Shown here piece by piece: positions 1 through 9,531 of a stretch of 64,000 bases of DNA (the stretch's first letter is position 1; each line of letters begins with the position of its first letter). The position numbers and the translations under genes are program-made. This DNA comes from Acidobacteriota bacterium (GTDB lineage: Bacteria; Acidobacteriota; Terriglobia; Acidiferrales; UBA7541): NCBI GenBank assembly GCA_003224085.1, contig QHYK01000038.1, forward strand, positions 124,001 to 188,000, given 5' to 3'. The notes beneath the pieces were generated by a model. That model did not search any database. It was given only the letters and a program-made list of their open reading frames with translations, and was not told where the DNA came from.

Positions 1-498
1 ACGTGGATTGGCCCGTTCGAACCAACAAACACTCCCTATGAGTTTGTTGAAAGACTCTCCGTGCTACTCAATCGCAGCGGGATGCGCGTGATCCCGCTCA
101 AAGATGCGCGCGGGGCGCAGTGGACGAAACTCATCTTCAATGCTTCGACGAATCCAGTGGGCGCGCTGACGCTGCTCGACCATCGCGCGGCCACGCGCCT
201 TGCTCAGACGGGGGCGCTGTTCAACGATCTCATCGCGGAAGGCGAAGCCGTGGCCAAAGCGCTGGGTATCCAGCTGCACGGGGATCCCAGGGTGCTCGTT
301 GAAAAAGGCGCCAACGCCCCGGGCAAGCACAACGCCAGTATGTTGCAGGACGTGCTGGCCAAGCGCCAGACCGAAGTAGATTTCATGAATGGCGCAATCG
401 TGGAATGGGGAAAAAAGACCGGCGTGCCTACCCCACTCAATCGAGCGATGTGGCAGTTGATTAAAGGGCTCGAACATTCTTGGACCGATCCGTCGTGA
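1..498 (+). CDS. 2-dehydropantoate 2-reductase-like (ApbA/PanE) C-terminal part, truncated by window start
   Basis: Frame is open from base 1; KLIFNASTNPVGALT resembles the ketopantoate reductase C-terminal domain. Confidence 0.75.
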   Translation, partial: TWIGPFEPTNTPYEFVERLSVLLNRSGMRVIPLKDARGAQWTKLIFNASTNPVGALTLLDHRAATRLAQTGALFNDLIAEGEAVAKALGIQLHGDPRVLVEKGANAPGKHNASMLQDVLAKRQTEVDFMNGAIVEWGKKTGVPTPLNRAMWQLIKGLEHSWTDPS

Positions 499-550
499 GC
501 ATATCTCGCATAACCTTCCAGACGGTCCGCAGTCAGAGAAACTCAAATCT

Positions 551-1636
551 ATGACACTGCCCTTCAAGATCGGCGTTCTGCAATTGAGCATGGAGCCGCT
601 CAACCAGACCGTGCACATGGCACAAGCATGCGATGCTGCGGGCTTCGATGTCTATTGGCTGGCAGAGGCTTATCCATGGTGGCGCAAGCAGTCGATGGAA
701 GCGCGCTCCTCCACTGCGGCGACGGCCATCATCGCTCGCGAAACAAAAAGGATTGCGGTTGGCTGGGGCATCATCTCGCCTTACACGCGTCATCCTGTAC
801 AGATCGCTATGGAAGCTCGAATTCTTCAAGAGGCTGCCGGGGAAGGGCGCTTCCTTCTCGGTCTCGGCGCGTCCAAAATCTTCATGAAGGAAATCGGCGA
901 AGGCGAGAAGGGCAGGGAAATCGGCCCCGCAACGGTGATGCGCGAAAGCATAGAAATCATCAAGGCCATGCTGTCAGGCGACGAGGTGAAATATGAAGGC
1001 AAAGCGTTTCAAGCTTTCGCTCCCGCCCTGAAGTCCGACGCTCACGCGCCGAGATGGCAGCCGCCAATCTACATTGGCGCGACAGGTCCCGTCTTGCAAC
1101 GGCTTGCCGGAGCGATGACCCAAGGCTTGCTCACAGCCAGCATCAGTACTCCAAAATTTGCGACTTATTCGCGCCGAGTCATGGAAGAAGGAGCGACAAA
1201 GGCGGGGCGAGCCGGTTCGCAACTCGATCTCGGGTGCGTAGTCGTTGGCAGCGTTGGTGAAGATCCAAGAACGTCTCGCGAAGGCGCGCGCGAAATGGCC
1301 GCCATGTATCTCGCCAACAAGGTGCAGAACATCAAGGGTTCGGCGGACACGCTTCTCGAATGCGCCGGCCTGACACGCGAGGAAATTCAGCCCATCGCCG
1401 ACGCCATGGAAAAAAGCGGCCGCAAGGGTGCGGCGCGCGCAGTTTCCGATGCCACGCTCGACAAAGTCTGCCCCGTCGCTGGCTCTCCCAAGCAGTGCAT
1501 CGAAAGACTCGAGGAATATCACTCCGCGGGTTGCACGCAGATGATGCTGGAACTATGGGGCGACGATCGCCTCCAGCAAGCCCGCCTGTTCGGCGAAAAG
1601 GTTCTCCCGCACTTCCGGGCGAAACGCCGCCAGTGA
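551..1636 (+). CDS. LLM-class flavin-dependent oxidoreductase (luciferase-like monooxygenase family)
   Basis: 361 aa ORF; motifs AGFDVYWLAEAYPWW, GRFLLGLGASK, IYIGATGP typical of the family. Confidence 0.85.
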   Translation: MTLPFKIGVLQLSMEPLNQTVHMAQACDAAGFDVYWLAEAYPWWRKQSMEARSSTAATAIIARETKRIAVGWGIISPYTRHPVQIAMEARILQEAAGEGRFLLGLGASKIFMKEIGEGEKGREIGPATVMRESIEIIKAMLSGDEVKYEGKAFQAFAPALKSDAHAPRWQPPIYIGATGPVLQRLAGAMTQGLLTASISTPKFATYSRRVMEEGATKAGRAGSQLDLGCVVVGSVGEDPRTSREGAREMAAMYLANKVQNIKGSADTLLECAGLTREEIQPIADAMEKSGRKGAARAVSDATLDKVCPVAGSPKQCIERLEEYHSAGCTQMMLELWGDDRLQQARLFGEKVLPHFRAKRRQ

Positions 1637-1698
1637 CGCGCCATGCGCGAGATTCGTGATAGGATACGCGCGATTCTTTGGCTCTGCTTGAGATTCCC

Positions 1699-3552
1699 AT
1701 GGGCTCTTTGCTTGATGCCACGTGCAAGAGCTTTTTAGGATTGGGTCGGGCTGGTGATAGCCGGCTGCGTCGTGGTCTTCTTTGGTTGTTCCTTGTATTC
1801 GCAGCTCTCGTAATCCCTGGTGCGGTTTCCGCTAACGAGGAAAGGCGCTCCTTGCCGTCGCACGTCCCTCCCAAGCGTTCTTCGCAAATTGGAGATGGCT
1901 TTGGGATCAACTCCGACCTTCCCCGCGATCCGTACCTGCCTTGGAATCGGCGCTGGTGGACGCGGCTGTTTGATGCAGGCTTTAAATGGGTCCGCATCGG
2001 GCAATACGAGAACAGCTCCGACTGGACGAGTTGGGATTGGGTCGAGCAAAAGCGCGGCGTCTTCTCTGTGCCGCAGCAAGTCGATGACTACGTGGACTCG
2101 CTGGTTGATAACGGCGTTCTCATCCAGGTGCAGCTCTTGTACGGCAATGCTATGTATACCTCGCCTTCGGGGAAACTGCCGGACGTCAGTGTTCCCGCTC
2201 CGGGTTCTTTTCACAACCCCGACCGTAGCCTCTATTCGATCTTTTGGCCTCCCAAGACACCGCAGCAAATCGCCGCGTTCAACCGATACGCTCAATGGAT
2301 GGTGAAGCATTTTCGCGGGCGCGTTTCCTACTGGGCCCTTTGGAATGAACAGGACATCGATTATTGGAATCCTGTTCCAAACGCCGAAGAATATGGCCGG
2401 CTGCTGAAATCCTTTGTGCAGACTGTACATGAAACGGATCAGCAAGCTAGAGTCATCTATGGAGCGCAAGCGGATCCGAGCAGAGACTTTACTCAGCGAG
2501 CGCTGGACAGTTGTCAATGCGCTTCTGGCATCGACGTCTATGCCTATCACACGTATCCCGGTTACGGCAGGAACTTGCATCCCGAGACGATGGATTCCGG
2601 CGCCTATCAGAAGGAATCTCCCAGAGCCTTGCGGCAGTTGGTCAAAAATTATGCGGCAATTCGCGCCGACACTCCGTTCTTTGACGATGAGTTCAATGCC
2701 ATCCCGTCTTGGAAGGGTTCCGACGAATCCGTGCAGGCCAAGTATGTCCCTCGAGGCGTGCTTTACAATTTTGCGGCTGGTGTCAAGACTTTTGTTTGGC
2801 TCCTTACGGCCGGAACCGATGGCAACGAATATGACGACTTCGGAATCGTCCACGGATTGACGAATCACGAAAATGATTTCATGCCGCGCCCCGTCTTTGC
2901 GGCACTCCAGAATACAAACGCTCTTTTTTCCGATACGCAGTTCGATCCTAAGATCGAGGTGACGCACGTCGAACCACCCGGGCGCTTGCGCGGCGATTAC
3001 CCTTTCCTTGCCTACGGCTTTCGCTCCAACTCCGGGAAAGCCATCGTGGCGTACTGGCTTGCTGGCCAGAGTTCTCCCGGCAATGTGTTTCCTCAGGTTT
3101 CTTCAGCGGTTAGGCTGAAGAACTCGGGCATCGAGCACCCGGTCCTGATCGATGTGGTCTCGGGAGAGATCAAGCCCCTCGCGTGGACGAAAGGAACAAC
3201 GGACACGCTCGGGGAGATCCCCATGCGCGATAGCGTGATGGCTATCGCCGACCAGAGCTATTTTGATTGGGCTGTGCTTCCGGAAACTCCTAGCTCCCTC
3301 AACGTCGTTTCGAACGTCAATTCGCTGAGGCTTACCTGGGAGGTTCACGAACAGAGTAAGGGTATTATCGTGGAGCGCCAAATTCTCGACAGCTCCGGCA
3401 GAGATTGGCAGCGGCTTGTGAAGCTTCCTGCGACAGCCACCGAATATACCGATTCCAGCGCTCCGCGCGGAAAATCCTTGGGTTATCGAGTTCGCGCCTT
3501 TAACGACGCTGGCGAATCCGCTTATTCGAACATCGTACGGATCAGCTGGTGA
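1699..3552 (+). CDS. Exported (beta/alpha)8 glycoside hydrolase, clan A/GH39-like, with C-terminal Fn3-like domain
   Basis: Signal peptide; WALWNEQDIDYW (acid/base Glu) and FFDDEFNAIP (nucleophile Glu); Fn3-like SLNVVSNVNSLRLTWEV tail. ATG at 1699 preferred to TTG at 1678. Confidence 0.7.
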   Translation: MGSLLDATCKSFLGLGRAGDSRLRRGLLWLFLVFAALVIPGAVSANEERRSLPSHVPPKRSSQIGDGFGINSDLPRDPYLPWNRRWWTRLFDAGFKWVRIGQYENSSDWTSWDWVEQKRGVFSVPQQVDDYVDSLVDNGVLIQVQLLYGNAMYTSPSGKLPDVSVPAPGSFHNPDRSLYSIFWPPKTPQQIAAFNRYAQWMVKHFRGRVSYWALWNEQDIDYWNPVPNAEEYGRLLKSFVQTVHETDQQARVIYGAQADPSRDFTQRALDSCQCASGIDVYAYHTYPGYGRNLHPETMDSGAYQKESPRALRQLVKNYAAIRADTPFFDDEFNAIPSWKGSDESVQAKYVPRGVLYNFAAGVKTFVWLLTAGTDGNEYDDFGIVHGLTNHENDFMPRPVFAALQNTNALFSDTQFDPKIEVTHVEPPGRLRGDYPFLAYGFRSNSGKAIVAYWLAGQSSPGNVFPQVSSAVRLKNSGIEHPVLIDVVSGEIKPLAWTKGTTDTLGEIPMRDSVMAIADQSYFDWAVLPETPSSLNVVSNVNSLRLTWEVHEQSKGIIVERQILDSSGRDWQRLVKLPATATEYTDSSAPRGKSLGYRVRAFNDAGESAYSNIVRISW

Positions 3553-3565
3553 ATCGCTCGGCCGT

Positions 3566-4900
3566 GTGAAGGGAATTTGGCGTATGGCCAAACTCGCAAT
3601 TGTCGGAGGGAAGCCGGTTCGGCGGAAGCCTTTCCCGGCTTGGCCCGCGTATTCCAATCAGGAAGCCCGAGCGCTCTTGCGGGTTCTACGCTCCCGCAAC
3701 TGGGGAGGCTATCCATTTCCCAACGCGCACGCCAGCACGTTCGCTGCTAGATTTGCAAAAGCTCACGGCGCGAAGTATGGAATCGCCTTAGCCAATGGTA
3801 CGGTGGCCATCGAAGTCGCTCTCAAAGCCATTGGCATCAAGCCGGGCGACGAAGTCATCGTTCCCGCCTACACCTGGGAAGGCACGGTCGGCCCCGTTCT
3901 GTTGCTGAATGCTGTCCCGGTGTTCGTTGACGTTGATCCCCACACGTATTGCCTCGACGCACGACGCATTGAAAAGGCCATCACTCCGAAAACGCGCGCC
4001 ATTCTTCCCGTGCACCTGGCCATGAACTTCGCGGACCTCGATGAAATTCTTCGCGTTGCTCGCGCGCGAAACATTGCCGTCATCGAAGACTGCGCGCACG
4101 CTCACGGCGGTCAATGGCGCGGCAAGGGCGCGGGAGCCTCGGGGGACCTTGGGTGCTTCAGTTTTCAGTCCAGCAAGATCATCACCGCCGGCGAGGGAGG
4201 CGCTGTAATCACCAGCAACCTCGAATTCTACGAGTGCGCCCAGTCCTATGTGAACTGCGGTCGCGCCAGCGTCAGCGACGAGTTCCGTCATCGCCTCATC
4301 GGTTTCAACTATCGCATCACAGAATTTCAAGCGGCGATCCTCGAGGTGCAATTAGAACGCATGCCCAAGCAGGCCAAGACGCGTCAAGCCAACATGGAGC
4401 ATTTCGAGAAGCGTATAAGAGGCACGCCCGGCCTAGCGTTCCTGAAACGCGATAAGCGTGTGACGCGCCTCGCGGCCTATCAATACGTCTTCAAGTACGT
4501 ACCTGAGAACTTCGGCGGCATTCCCCGTGCTGCCTTCCTCGGCGCTTTGGAAATGGAGGGTATCCCTTGCGACGGGCTCTTCTACGAGCCCGTCTATCGC
4601 AGTGCGCTCTTTCCTGTGGACCCCACCGATTTTCCCGCGCTGAGTTGGGGCCGCCCCGAGCCGCTAAACCTGAAATCGCTCTATCACTCTCCTGTCTCCG
4701 AGCGGGCCGCCTATGAAGAAGCGGTCTGGCTCCCGCACCATCTTTTCCTCGGGTCGCGCAAAGACGCAGACGACATTGCCAACGCAGTCCTCAAAGTGTG
4801 TGAAAACATAAATGAGCTGCGCGACCTCAAACATCCCGCGATCGCCCGCAAAGCCATGAGTCGCGCCGAACGTCCCCGCATCGAAAAACGCCAGTGGTAA
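3566..4900 (+). CDS. DegT/DnrJ/EryC1/StrS family PLP-dependent aminotransferase
   Basis: GDEVIVPAYTWEGTV, VIEDCAHAHGG, FSFQSSKIITAGEGGAV (PLP Lys) motifs. Confidence 0.88.
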   Translation: MKGIWRMAKLAIVGGKPVRRKPFPAWPAYSNQEARALLRVLRSRNWGGYPFPNAHASTFAARFAKAHGAKYGIALANGTVAIEVALKAIGIKPGDEVIVPAYTWEGTVGPVLLLNAVPVFVDVDPHTYCLDARRIEKAITPKTRAILPVHLAMNFADLDEILRVARARNIAVIEDCAHAHGGQWRGKGAGASGDLGCFSFQSSKIITAGEGGAVITSNLEFYECAQSYVNCGRASVSDEFRHRLIGFNYRITEFQAAILEVQLERMPKQAKTRQANMEHFEKRIRGTPGLAFLKRDKRVTRLAAYQYVFKYVPENFGGIPRAAFLGALEMEGIPCDGLFYEPVYRSALFPVDPTDFPALSWGRPEPLNLKSLYHSPVSERAAYEEAVWLPHHLFLGSRKDADDIANAVLKVCENINELRDLKHPAIARKAMSRAERPRIEKRQW

Positions 4901-4909
4901 TCTGGATGT

Positions 4910-5815
4910 ATGCCGGAGTTGCCAGACATTACGGTTTACATCGAAGCGCTCGAGAAACGTGTTCTCGGTCAAGTGCTCGAAGGCCTCCGCATTGTTAGCC
5001 CGTTTCTGCTGCGCACCGCGACCCCGCCGGTATCAGAGGCTGGCGGCAGAAAAGTTTTTCGCTTGCGGCGCCTCGGCAAACGCATCTGCATTGGCCTGGA
5101 AGACGATCTTTGGCTTGTCTTGCACTTAATGATTGCCGGCCGCCTCCATTGGCGTGCTCGCGGCGTGAAGGTTTCTCCGCCGCGCGGCCTCGCGGCGTTC
5201 GATTTTCCAAGTGGCTCGCTTCTTTGGACCGAAGCGGGCTCGCAAAAGCGCGCCTCGCTCCATGTAGTCGCCGGTGAAGCTGGTCTTTGTGAATTGGATC
5301 CCGGCGGCATGGAAGTTATGGAAGCCGATGCGTCCAGCTTTTCTGCGGCTCTTCTCTCCGCGAATCATACGCTGAAGCGCGCTCTCAGCGATCCTCGCCT
5401 TTTTAGCGGCATCGGCAATGCCTACTCTGACGAAATCCTATTCCAAGCAAAGCTTTCGCCGCTTGCTCTTACGCAAAAACTCGGTGTGCCGGAGATTCAT
5501 CGTCTTTTCGAAGCGACGCGCGCAACCCTTACCCATTGGATCGAGCACCTGCGCGCCGAAGCCGGGAACAAGTTCCCCGAGAACGTGACTGCGTTCCGCG
5601 AAGGCATGGCCGTTCACGGGCGCTACAAACAGCCTTGCCCCCGCTGTGGCGCGAAAATTCAGCGCATCCGTTACGCTTCGAACGAAACCAACTATTGCCC
5701 AACCTGCCAGACGGGCGGGAAACTCCTTGCCGACCGCGCTCTCTCCCGCCTTCTCCGGGAGGACTGGCCGCGCACGCTCGACGAACTCGAGCTTCTCACT
5801 GCCAAGTCCGGGTAA
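4910..5815 (+). CDS. Fpg/Nei family DNA glycosylase
   Basis: N-terminal MPELPDI; C-terminal zinc finger [28 protein letters not shown]. Confidence 0.9.
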   Translation: MPELPDITVYIEALEKRVLGQVLEGLRIVSPFLLRTATPPVSEAGGRKVFRLRRLGKRICIGLEDDLWLVLHLMIAGRLHWRARGVKVSPPRGLAAFDFPSGSLLWTEAGSQKRASLHVVAGEAGLCELDPGGMEVMEADASSFSAALLSANHTLKRALSDPRLFSGIGNAYSDEILFQAKLSPLALTQKLGVPEIHRLFEATRATLTHWIEHLRAEAGNKFPENVTAFREGMAVHGRYKQPCPRCGAKIQRIRYASNETNYCPTCQTGGKLLADRALSRLLREDWPRTLDELELLTAKSG

Positions 5816-5822
5816 CTATTTT

Positions 5823-7346
5823 TCAATGCAGGATCGTCGAAATCGTTCCATCTGCGATCAAAGCGGAGACCGCTTCTATATCCCCTGCGAGCGGCCGGTC
5901 CACCGACAGCATGCGCGATTTTGCGCGGACCGCTTCATAGGCTTTCGCGGCCAGCTTTCCCGTCTTCAACGGCGCAAGCAGATCAATCCCCTGGCACGCG
6001 CAAAGCAACTCAATGGCGATCGTATTTCGCAGATTCTTCAGCATCCGATCAAGCCGCCGCGCTCCACTCATTCCCATGGAGACGTAATCTTCCTGGTTCC
6101 CGGAAGTGGAAATCGAATCCACGGAATGCGGCGTCGCGAGCGCTTTGTTCTCGCCGGTCAGCGCGGCCGCGGTGACTTGCGCGATCATAAATCCCGAGTT
6201 CAATCCTGGTTCAGGCGTGAGAAACGCAGGCAGCATGCTGGTCAGCGGATTGGTCATCTGCTCCACGCGCCGCTCGACGATGCCGCCGAGCGAAGCCAAG
6301 GCAATGGCGACTTGGTCCGCTGCCATCGCCAAAGGCTGGCCGTGAAAATTTCCGCCGCTGACAATGTCACCGTTCGCCCCATCGCGCACGAACACCAGCG
6401 GATTGTCGGTTGCGCTGTTCAACTCGACCGCAGCGATTTCTCGCGCTTGGGCCAGCGCACCGCGCACCGCGCCGTGCACTTGAGGTGTGCAGCGTAGGCT
6501 GTAAGCATCCTGCACACGCGGATCTTTCTCCGCAGCGCGGTGCGACTCGCGAATCTGGCTGCCATCGTTCAGGTGTGCGAGGTTGCGCGCGGTCGTCGCG
6601 GCACCCGGATAGGCGCGCGCATGCATGATTCGCGCATCGAGAGCGCCGGGGCTGCCGCGCAGCGCATCCAGCGAGAGCGCAGCGGCAACGTCGGCGGTGT
6701 CCACAAGAATGTCGGCTTCGCGCAACGCAAGGCTGAGCAGCGCCAGCATTGCTTGCGTGCCGTTCAGAAGCGAAAGCCCTTCTTTGGCTTCCAGCTCAAG
6801 TGGAGCGATGCCCGCGCCCTTCATCGCTTCGCGGCCCGACAAAGCTTCACCGTGAAAAATCGCTTGACCCTCGCCGATCATCACCTGCGCCAGGTGCGCC
6901 AGCGGCGCAAGATCGCCAGATGCACCGACCGACCCTTGTGAGGGAATCACAGGATGTACTCTTGCATTTAGCATCTGGCACAGCGTTTCCACCACGCCAG
7001 GCCGCACACCGCTTAGTCCCTTTGCCAGCGCATTCGCGCGCAACAGCATCATTGCGCGAGTCTCAGTTTCGCTTAGCGGGGCACCGACTCCGCTGGCGTG
7101 CGAGCGCACGAGATTCAGTTGCAGTTGCCGAACCTGCTCGGGGGAAATGCGCACCGAAGCCAGCTTGCCAAAGCCCGTGTTGATTCCATAAGCTGCCGAT
7201 CCAGATGCCACAAGGTGTTCCACAATGCGGCGAGAAGCATTCATTCTTTCGACCGCCACCGGAGCCAGGCCTGCACTCTCCCCTCGCAGCGCCACGCCGT
7301 CCAGTTGCGCGAAGGTGAGGTCGTTGCCTGTCAGAAGAACGCTCAT
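5823..7346 (-). CDS. hutH: Histidine ammonia-lyase
   Basis: MIO-forming Ala-Ser-Gly in GSVGASGDLAPLAHLAQVMIGEG; GTQAMLALLSLAL; start MSVLLTGNDLT. Confidence 0.93.
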   Translation of the reverse strand: MSVLLTGNDLTFAQLDGVALRGESAGLAPVAVERMNASRRIVEHLVASGSAAYGINTGFGKLASVRISPEQVRQLQLNLVRSHASGVGAPLSETETRAMMLLRANALAKGLSGVRPGVVETLCQMLNARVHPVIPSQGSVGASGDLAPLAHLAQVMIGEGQAIFHGEALSGREAMKGAGIAPLELEAKEGLSLLNGTQAMLALLSLALREADILVDTADVAAALSLDALRGSPGALDARIMHARAYPGAATTARNLAHLNDGSQIRESHRAAEKDPRVQDAYSLRCTPQVHGAVRGALAQAREIAAVELNSATDNPLVFVRDGANGDIVSGGNFHGQPLAMAADQVAIALASLGGIVERRVEQMTNPLTSMLPAFLTPEPGLNSGFMIAQVTAAALTGENKALATPHSVDSISTSGNQEDYVSMGMSGARRLDRMLKNLRNTIAIELLCACQGIDLLAPLKTGKLAAKAYEAVRAKSRMLSVDRPLAGDIEAVSALIADGTISTILH

Positions 7347-7780
7347 GCGCGGCTCCGTTGCGGTTCGGGCACGCCGGCTGCGACCATAATCCTGCGGTAT
7401 TTTTCGGGCAGCAATTTCGGGTGGCCGTTGCCTCCGCAAATTACGTGCGTCGTTTCGCCGTTCGCAAGGACTTTTCCGTCTGAATCGCGAATCACCTCAT
7501 AGGAAAACACCACGACGCGATTTTTAGACTCGGTAATACGCGTGCGGATGCGCAGCTCTTCGTCGTAGCGCGCCGAGTGGTGGTACCGGCAGCGCGCGTC
7601 GGCTACCACAATGTGGCAGTCGTCCTCTTTTTCCATCTTCTTATATTCCAGGCCCAGCGCACGCATCAATTCCACGCGGCCCACTTCGAACCACACAAAA
7701 AAGTTCGCGTGATATACCACGCCCATTTGGTCCGTCTCCGCGTAGCGGACGCGCACGTTTGCATCGTGATATTCGAGCAT
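7343..7780 (-). CDS. Acyl-CoA thioesterase, 4HBT/YbgC-like
   Basis: RVRYAETDQMGVVYHANFFVWFEVGRVELMR hotdog motif; 4-bp overlap with hutH start. Confidence 0.88.
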   Translation of the reverse strand: MLEYHDANVRVRYAETDQMGVVYHANFFVWFEVGRVELMRALGLEYKKMEKEDDCHIVVADARCRYHHSARYDEELRIRTRITESKNRVVVFSYEVIRDSDGKVLANGETTHVICGGNGHPKLLPEKYRRIMVAAGVPEPQRSRA

Positions 7781-7793
7781 TCCAATCCTCTGT

Positions 7794-8579
7794 TTATTCC
7801 GGCTTGCCCTGCCAAACGGGTGTGCGCTTTTCAAGGAAAGAAGCAAGGCCTTCCTTGAAGTCGGAGGTGCAGCGAATGCGAGCGTTTTCCAGGATGGCGC
7901 GCTCCAAATCCGCATCCACGCTGGCGGCCGCCGCCGAAGTCAGCAGCCGTTTCGCGCGCGCCAGGCTTGCCGGGCTCGCGGCAATCAGAACCTCAGCGAG
8001 CTCCTTTGCGCGGGCTAGGAGACTCTCCGCGGAGATGATTTCGTTAACCAGTCCCATCTCCTTGGCTTCCGCCGCTTCCATGATCCGTCCGGTCAGCAAG
8101 AGATCCCGGGTCCGCTTTTCCCCGATTTGTCGAACCAGAAAGACGGAAACAAGCGCCGGCAGAAACCCGATTTTCACTTCCGTGTAACCGAACTTGGCTT
8201 CGGGAGCCGCGAGCGTGAAATCGCACAACGTGGCAATCCCGCAGCCGCCCGCGAGCGCGGCGCCGTTTACCGCGGCAATCATGGGCCGAGAGAAACTCCA
8301 GATCCGGCGGAACATTTTCGCCATGCGGCGTGAATCCTCTTGATTCTCGGCGGGGGATTGCTGCGCCATGGCGGCGAGCATTTCCAAGTCCATGCCGGAG
8401 CAGAACGCTCGGCCCGCGCCGGTAAGTATGACCACGCGCGTATGACTCTTTTCAATTTCGTCGAGCGCCGTCTGAATTTCGGCAATCATGGCCGCGGACA
8501 TCGCGTTGCGTTTGTCCGGGCGGTTCAGCGTGATGGTGGTGATTTGCCCGGTGGTCTCAAGAATCAACGTCGAATACAT
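7794..8579 (-). CDS. Enoyl-CoA hydratase/isomerase family protein
   Basis: Crotonase motifs GAGRAFCSGMDLEML, AAVNGAALAGGCGIATLCDFTLAA. Confidence 0.92.
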   Translation of the reverse strand: MYSTLILETTGQITTITLNRPDKRNAMSAAMIAEIQTALDEIEKSHTRVVILTGAGRAFCSGMDLEMLAAMAQQSPAENQEDSRRMAKMFRRIWSFSRPMIAAVNGAALAGGCGIATLCDFTLAAPEAKFGYTEVKIGFLPALVSVFLVRQIGEKRTRDLLLTGRIMEAAEAKEMGLVNEIISAESLLARAKELAEVLIAASPASLARAKRLLTSAAAASVDADLERAILENARIRCTSDFKEGLASFLEKRTPVWQGKPE

Positions 8580-8594
8580 GATTCAAATCTCCTC

Positions 8595-9530
8595 TCAATT
8601 CACGAGTGGAGCATGAGCATATTTTGCGCGAATTTCGTTGGTCATTTCGAGTGTCTTGGCTAACCGTGCGGGGTCGATCCCCGGGTCGCCCCCGGCTTTT
8701 TCCAGCGCCGCCAGCACGTTTTCGGTTGCGATATTGCCAACCAGATTGTCTCCAGCAAAAGGACAACCGCCAAGGCCGGTGAGTGCGCTGTCAAATCGGC
8801 GGCATCCGGCTTCATAAGCGGCAAGAATTTTCTCTTCCGCATTCTCCGGGCGGCTGTGCAGATGAACGCCCAGCGCAATCCCGGCGACGTGGTCTTTAAC
8901 CTCGCGGTACAAATTGCCAACGAGTTCGGGCGTGGCTGTGCCCACGGTGTCGGCCAAGGAGACCGTCCGCACCCGGATATCCTTGAGCCACTCCAATGCA
9001 TCGGTGACAATCTCCGGTCCCCAGGGTTCGTCATAAGGGTTTCCAAAGGCCATCGAAATATAAACTACCAGGCCCCGATTTGCCGCAGCGGTTTGCTTCT
9101 TCAATTTCTCAACGAGCTGACGCGTTTCCTCGCGCGTCATATTGGCGTTGGCGCGGCGAAAATACGCCGAGATGGAGTACGGATAGCCGATGGTTGTCAC
9201 TCCCGGGGTGGCCAGGGCGCGCTCCAATCCTTTTTCGTTCACAACAATTCCGATGATTTCTAGCGGTTCTATTGTGGCGCCGGTGTCTTGCCCACGATTC
9301 CGGTGCTCGGGGCTCAAAGAAGGCAGTGCAGCATTCAGTTTTGCCATTACTTCTTCGCTGTCAGCCATCTGCTTGACGTGCTTTGGCGAAACAAAACTCA
9401 CCGCGTCAATGTGGCGGAATCCGGCAAGCGCAAGTTGCTTGAGATACTCTGCCTTGTACTCCGTAGGAATGAATTCCTGCAATCCCTGCCACGCATCTCG
9501 AGGGCACTCGATCACTTTTACGGTTTCCAT
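8595..9530 (-). CDS. Hydroxymethylglutaryl-CoA lyase
   Basis: HMGL-like TIM barrel; GLGGCPFAGDNLVGNIATENVL. Confidence 0.88.
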   Translation of the reverse strand: METVKVIECPRDAWQGLQEFIPTEYKAEYLKQLALAGFRHIDAVSFVSPKHVKQMADSEEVMAKLNAALPSLSPEHRNRGQDTGATIEPLEIIGIVVNEKGLERALATPGVTTIGYPYSISAYFRRANANMTREETRQLVEKLKKQTAAANRGLVVYISMAFGNPYDEPWGPEIVTDALEWLKDIRVRTVSLADTVGTATPELVGNLYREVKDHVAGIALGVHLHSRPENAEEKILAAYEAGCRRFDSALTGLGGCPFAGDNLVGNIATENVLAALEKAGGDPGIDPARLAKTLEMTNEIRAKYAHAPLVN

Positions 9531-9531
9531 G